Part shown: positions 7,346-7,369 of the stretch, piece after piece
Layout: each line of letters opens with the position of its first letter
How positions within the stretch are numbered: the stretch's first letter is position 1
Translations under genes and position numbers: made by a program
The notes under the pieces: model-generated
Seen by the model: only the letters and a program-made list of their open reading frames with translations
Told to the model about the DNA's origin: nothing
The model's database searches: none
Source: Enterobacteriaceae bacterium
Lineage (GTDB): Bacteria > Pseudomonadota > Gammaproteobacteria > Enterobacterales > Enterobacteriaceae
Reading direction: 5' to 3'
Assembly (NCBI GenBank): GCA_022712475.1
Contig: JALAGK010000592.1
Span: forward strand, 1 to 7,369
DNA: 7,369 nt

Positions 7346-7369
7346 GCACTCACTCACGCTCTCGGTAAA
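7343..7369 (+). other. Premature TAA and altered HD motif in cca
   Basis: The codons from 7340 read Phe, stop, Ala, Leu, Thr, His, Ala, Leu, Gly, Lys. In E. coli Cca, as I recall it, the same stretch reads Phe, Ala, Thr, Leu, Cys, His, Asp, Leu, Gly, Lys. Length and frame are kept, so TAA takes the place of an Ala codon. GCT at 7358-7360 takes the place of the Asp codon of the metal-binding His255-Asp256 pair. Both changes lie in the last 27 bases of the window. Confidence 0.75.

Noticed and set aside
6854..7357. 167-codon minus-strand frame opposite cca
   Set aside because: It is antisense to conserved Cca motifs such as [11 protein letters not shown] and is a reading-frame shadow.
7340..7369. 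A single-base frameshift in the T run at 7338-7343 as the cause of the cca stop
   Set aside because: Removing or adding one T destroys the in-frame match to the downstream His, Leu, Gly and Lys codons. Substitutions explain the data better than an indel.

Overview
The window is a stretch of conserved core chromosome from a member of the Enterobacteriaceae. Five recognisable genes lie in the order hldE, glnE, ygiF (all on the minus strand), then ygiM and cca (on the plus strand). This is the gene order I recall for Escherichia coli K-12. The proteins are clear orthologues of the E. coli ones. They differ enough, especially YgiF and the C-terminus of GlnE, that the source is probably another enterobacterial genus; I cannot name it from this sequence alone. 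I see no mobile element, CRISPR array, tRNA or rRNA, and no sign of recent transfer.

Minus strand, read right to left: ygiF (inorganic triphosphatase, CYTH plus CHAD domains), glnE (bifunctional glutamine synthetase adenylyltransferase / adenylyl-removing enzyme) and hldE (bifunctional ADP-heptose synthesis enzyme; its last ~10 codons lie beyond position 1). The gaps are 19 and 49 nt, so the three are probably one transcription unit. A sigma70-like promoter is visible upstream of ygiF. The glnE-hldE gap holds a GC-rich hairpin that could attenuate transcription, and the same bases could serve as an extended -10 promoter for hldE.

The 254-nt divergent region between ygiF and ygiM contains several inverted and direct repeats. 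It also holds an unlisted 50-codon open frame whose stop overlaps the ygiM start as TGATG. Plus strand: ygiM encodes a membrane-anchored periplasmic SH3-like protein and is followed by a strong hairpin that looks like a terminator. Next comes cca (CCA-adding tRNA nucleotidyltransferase), starting at GTG behind a good ribosome binding site.

The main oddity is at the right edge. The cca reading frame meets TAA at codon 251, exactly where the HD domain should begin. The next codons still align in frame with the family, but the Asp of the His-Asp motif reads Ala. Either cca is broken here or the last ~27 bases are unreliable. Otherwise the window is ordinary housekeeping DNA, and I found no convincing undescribed system.
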